Source: Paenibacillus sp. FSL R5-0766
Lineage (GTDB): Bacteria; Bacillota; Bacilli; Paenibacillales; Paenibacillaceae
Assembly (NCBI RefSeq): GCF_037971845.1
Contig: NZ_CP150227.1
Location: 2,294,001-2,358,000 of the forward strand
Direction of reading: 5' to 3'
Length of the DNA stretch: 64,000 nt
The notes below the pieces were generated by a model, which worked only from the letters and a program-made list of their open reading frames with translations, made no database searches and was not told the DNA's origin. The position numbers and the translations under genes were made by a program. Below, in pieces: positions 63,948 to 64,000 of this stretch (its first letter is position 1; each line of letters opens with the position of its first letter).

Positions 63948-64000
63948 TTATTGTTTGCTTACATTGAAATGAGAGATCAATTCTTGGAGTTCCTCAGACA
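63948..64000 (-). CDS. C-terminal end of an upstream minus-strand gene (partial)
   Basis: On the minus strand a frame enters from the right edge, reads SEELQELISHFNVSKQ and stops (TAA at 63948-63950), 47 bases before the NRPS start codon. The acidic, Leu-rich end resembles the tails of NRPS or carrier-domain proteins, but 16 residues are too few to name it. The short gap suggests an operon with the NRPS gene. Confidence 0.45.
   Translation of the reverse strand, partial: SEELQELISHFNVSKQ

Noticed and set aside
1..64000. tRNA, rRNA, CRISPR array, prophage or insertion sequence
   Set aside because: No cloverleaf, rRNA block, regularly spaced direct repeats, integrase or transposase frame was seen on either strand.

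Overview
The window looks like chromosomal DNA from a Paenibacillus-type Bacillota. The evidence is the strong AGGAGG-type ribosome binding sites, three YesM/YesN-like two-component systems each next to LplBC-like sugar ABC permeases, HelD and YwbE, and moderate GC. It contains no rRNA, tRNA, CRISPR array, phage or insertion sequence that I can see. The genus is inferred from gene content, not from a marker gene.

Layout. 1-7255: end of a sugar ABC transporter (two permeases), a YesM-type kinase, its AraC-type response regulator and a cytosolic GH2 beta-mannosidase. 7470-17102: general-function genes, namely a small membrane protein, a FAD monooxygenase divergent from a MarR regulator, a conserved small protein, a CPA1 cation/proton antiporter, an aldo/keto reductase, a polysaccharide deacetylase, YwbE, a DUF4269-like protein and a minus-strand transporter. 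17499-24642: second kinase/regulator pair, then, after a terminator, two permeases and a lipoprotein binding protein. 25821-36358: third kinase/regulator pair, a binding lipoprotein, a terminator, two permeases, a GH53 galactanase without signal peptide and a GH42 beta-galactosidase; this is a galactan or galacto-oligosaccharide locus. 36569-46976: ACT-domain malic enzyme, HD hydrolase, aromatic-acid-exporter-like protein, split-barrel protein, HelD, adenine deaminase and a lipoprotein of unknown role. 47133-55985: AraC regulator divergent from a GH31 alpha-xylosidase, an APH-fold phosphotransferase, a GH3 glycosidase and an MFS transporter. 56145-60107: MarR-MFS operon, RbsD/FucU protein, GNAT acetyltransferase and TraX-like protein. 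60194-64000: an NRPS protein (half condensation domain, adenylation, carrier, reductase), preceded by the last codons of another minus-strand gene.

How the parts work together. The sugar loci import oligosaccharides with membrane sensing by YesM-type kinases and hydrolyse them with enzymes that lack signal peptides, so digestion is intracellular. None of the loci encodes the ABC ATPase, which fits sharing of one MsmX/MsmK-type ATPase encoded elsewhere. A consensus-matching cre site lies between the AraC regulator and the alpha-xylosidase, and weaker ones occur elsewhere.

The least explained material is intergenic. One structured repeat family has two copies in opposite orientation (10185-10346 and 15456-15652) that differ by an internal insertion and by one compensatory base-pair change. 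A second family has GTTCAAAAAGTC inverted ends, a long copy at 40109-40274 and a short copy at 17430-17468. An 18-bp perfect AT-rich inverted repeat lies at 38824-38866. The reductase-terminated NRPS at the right edge is the best candidate for an uncharacterised small-molecule pathway.
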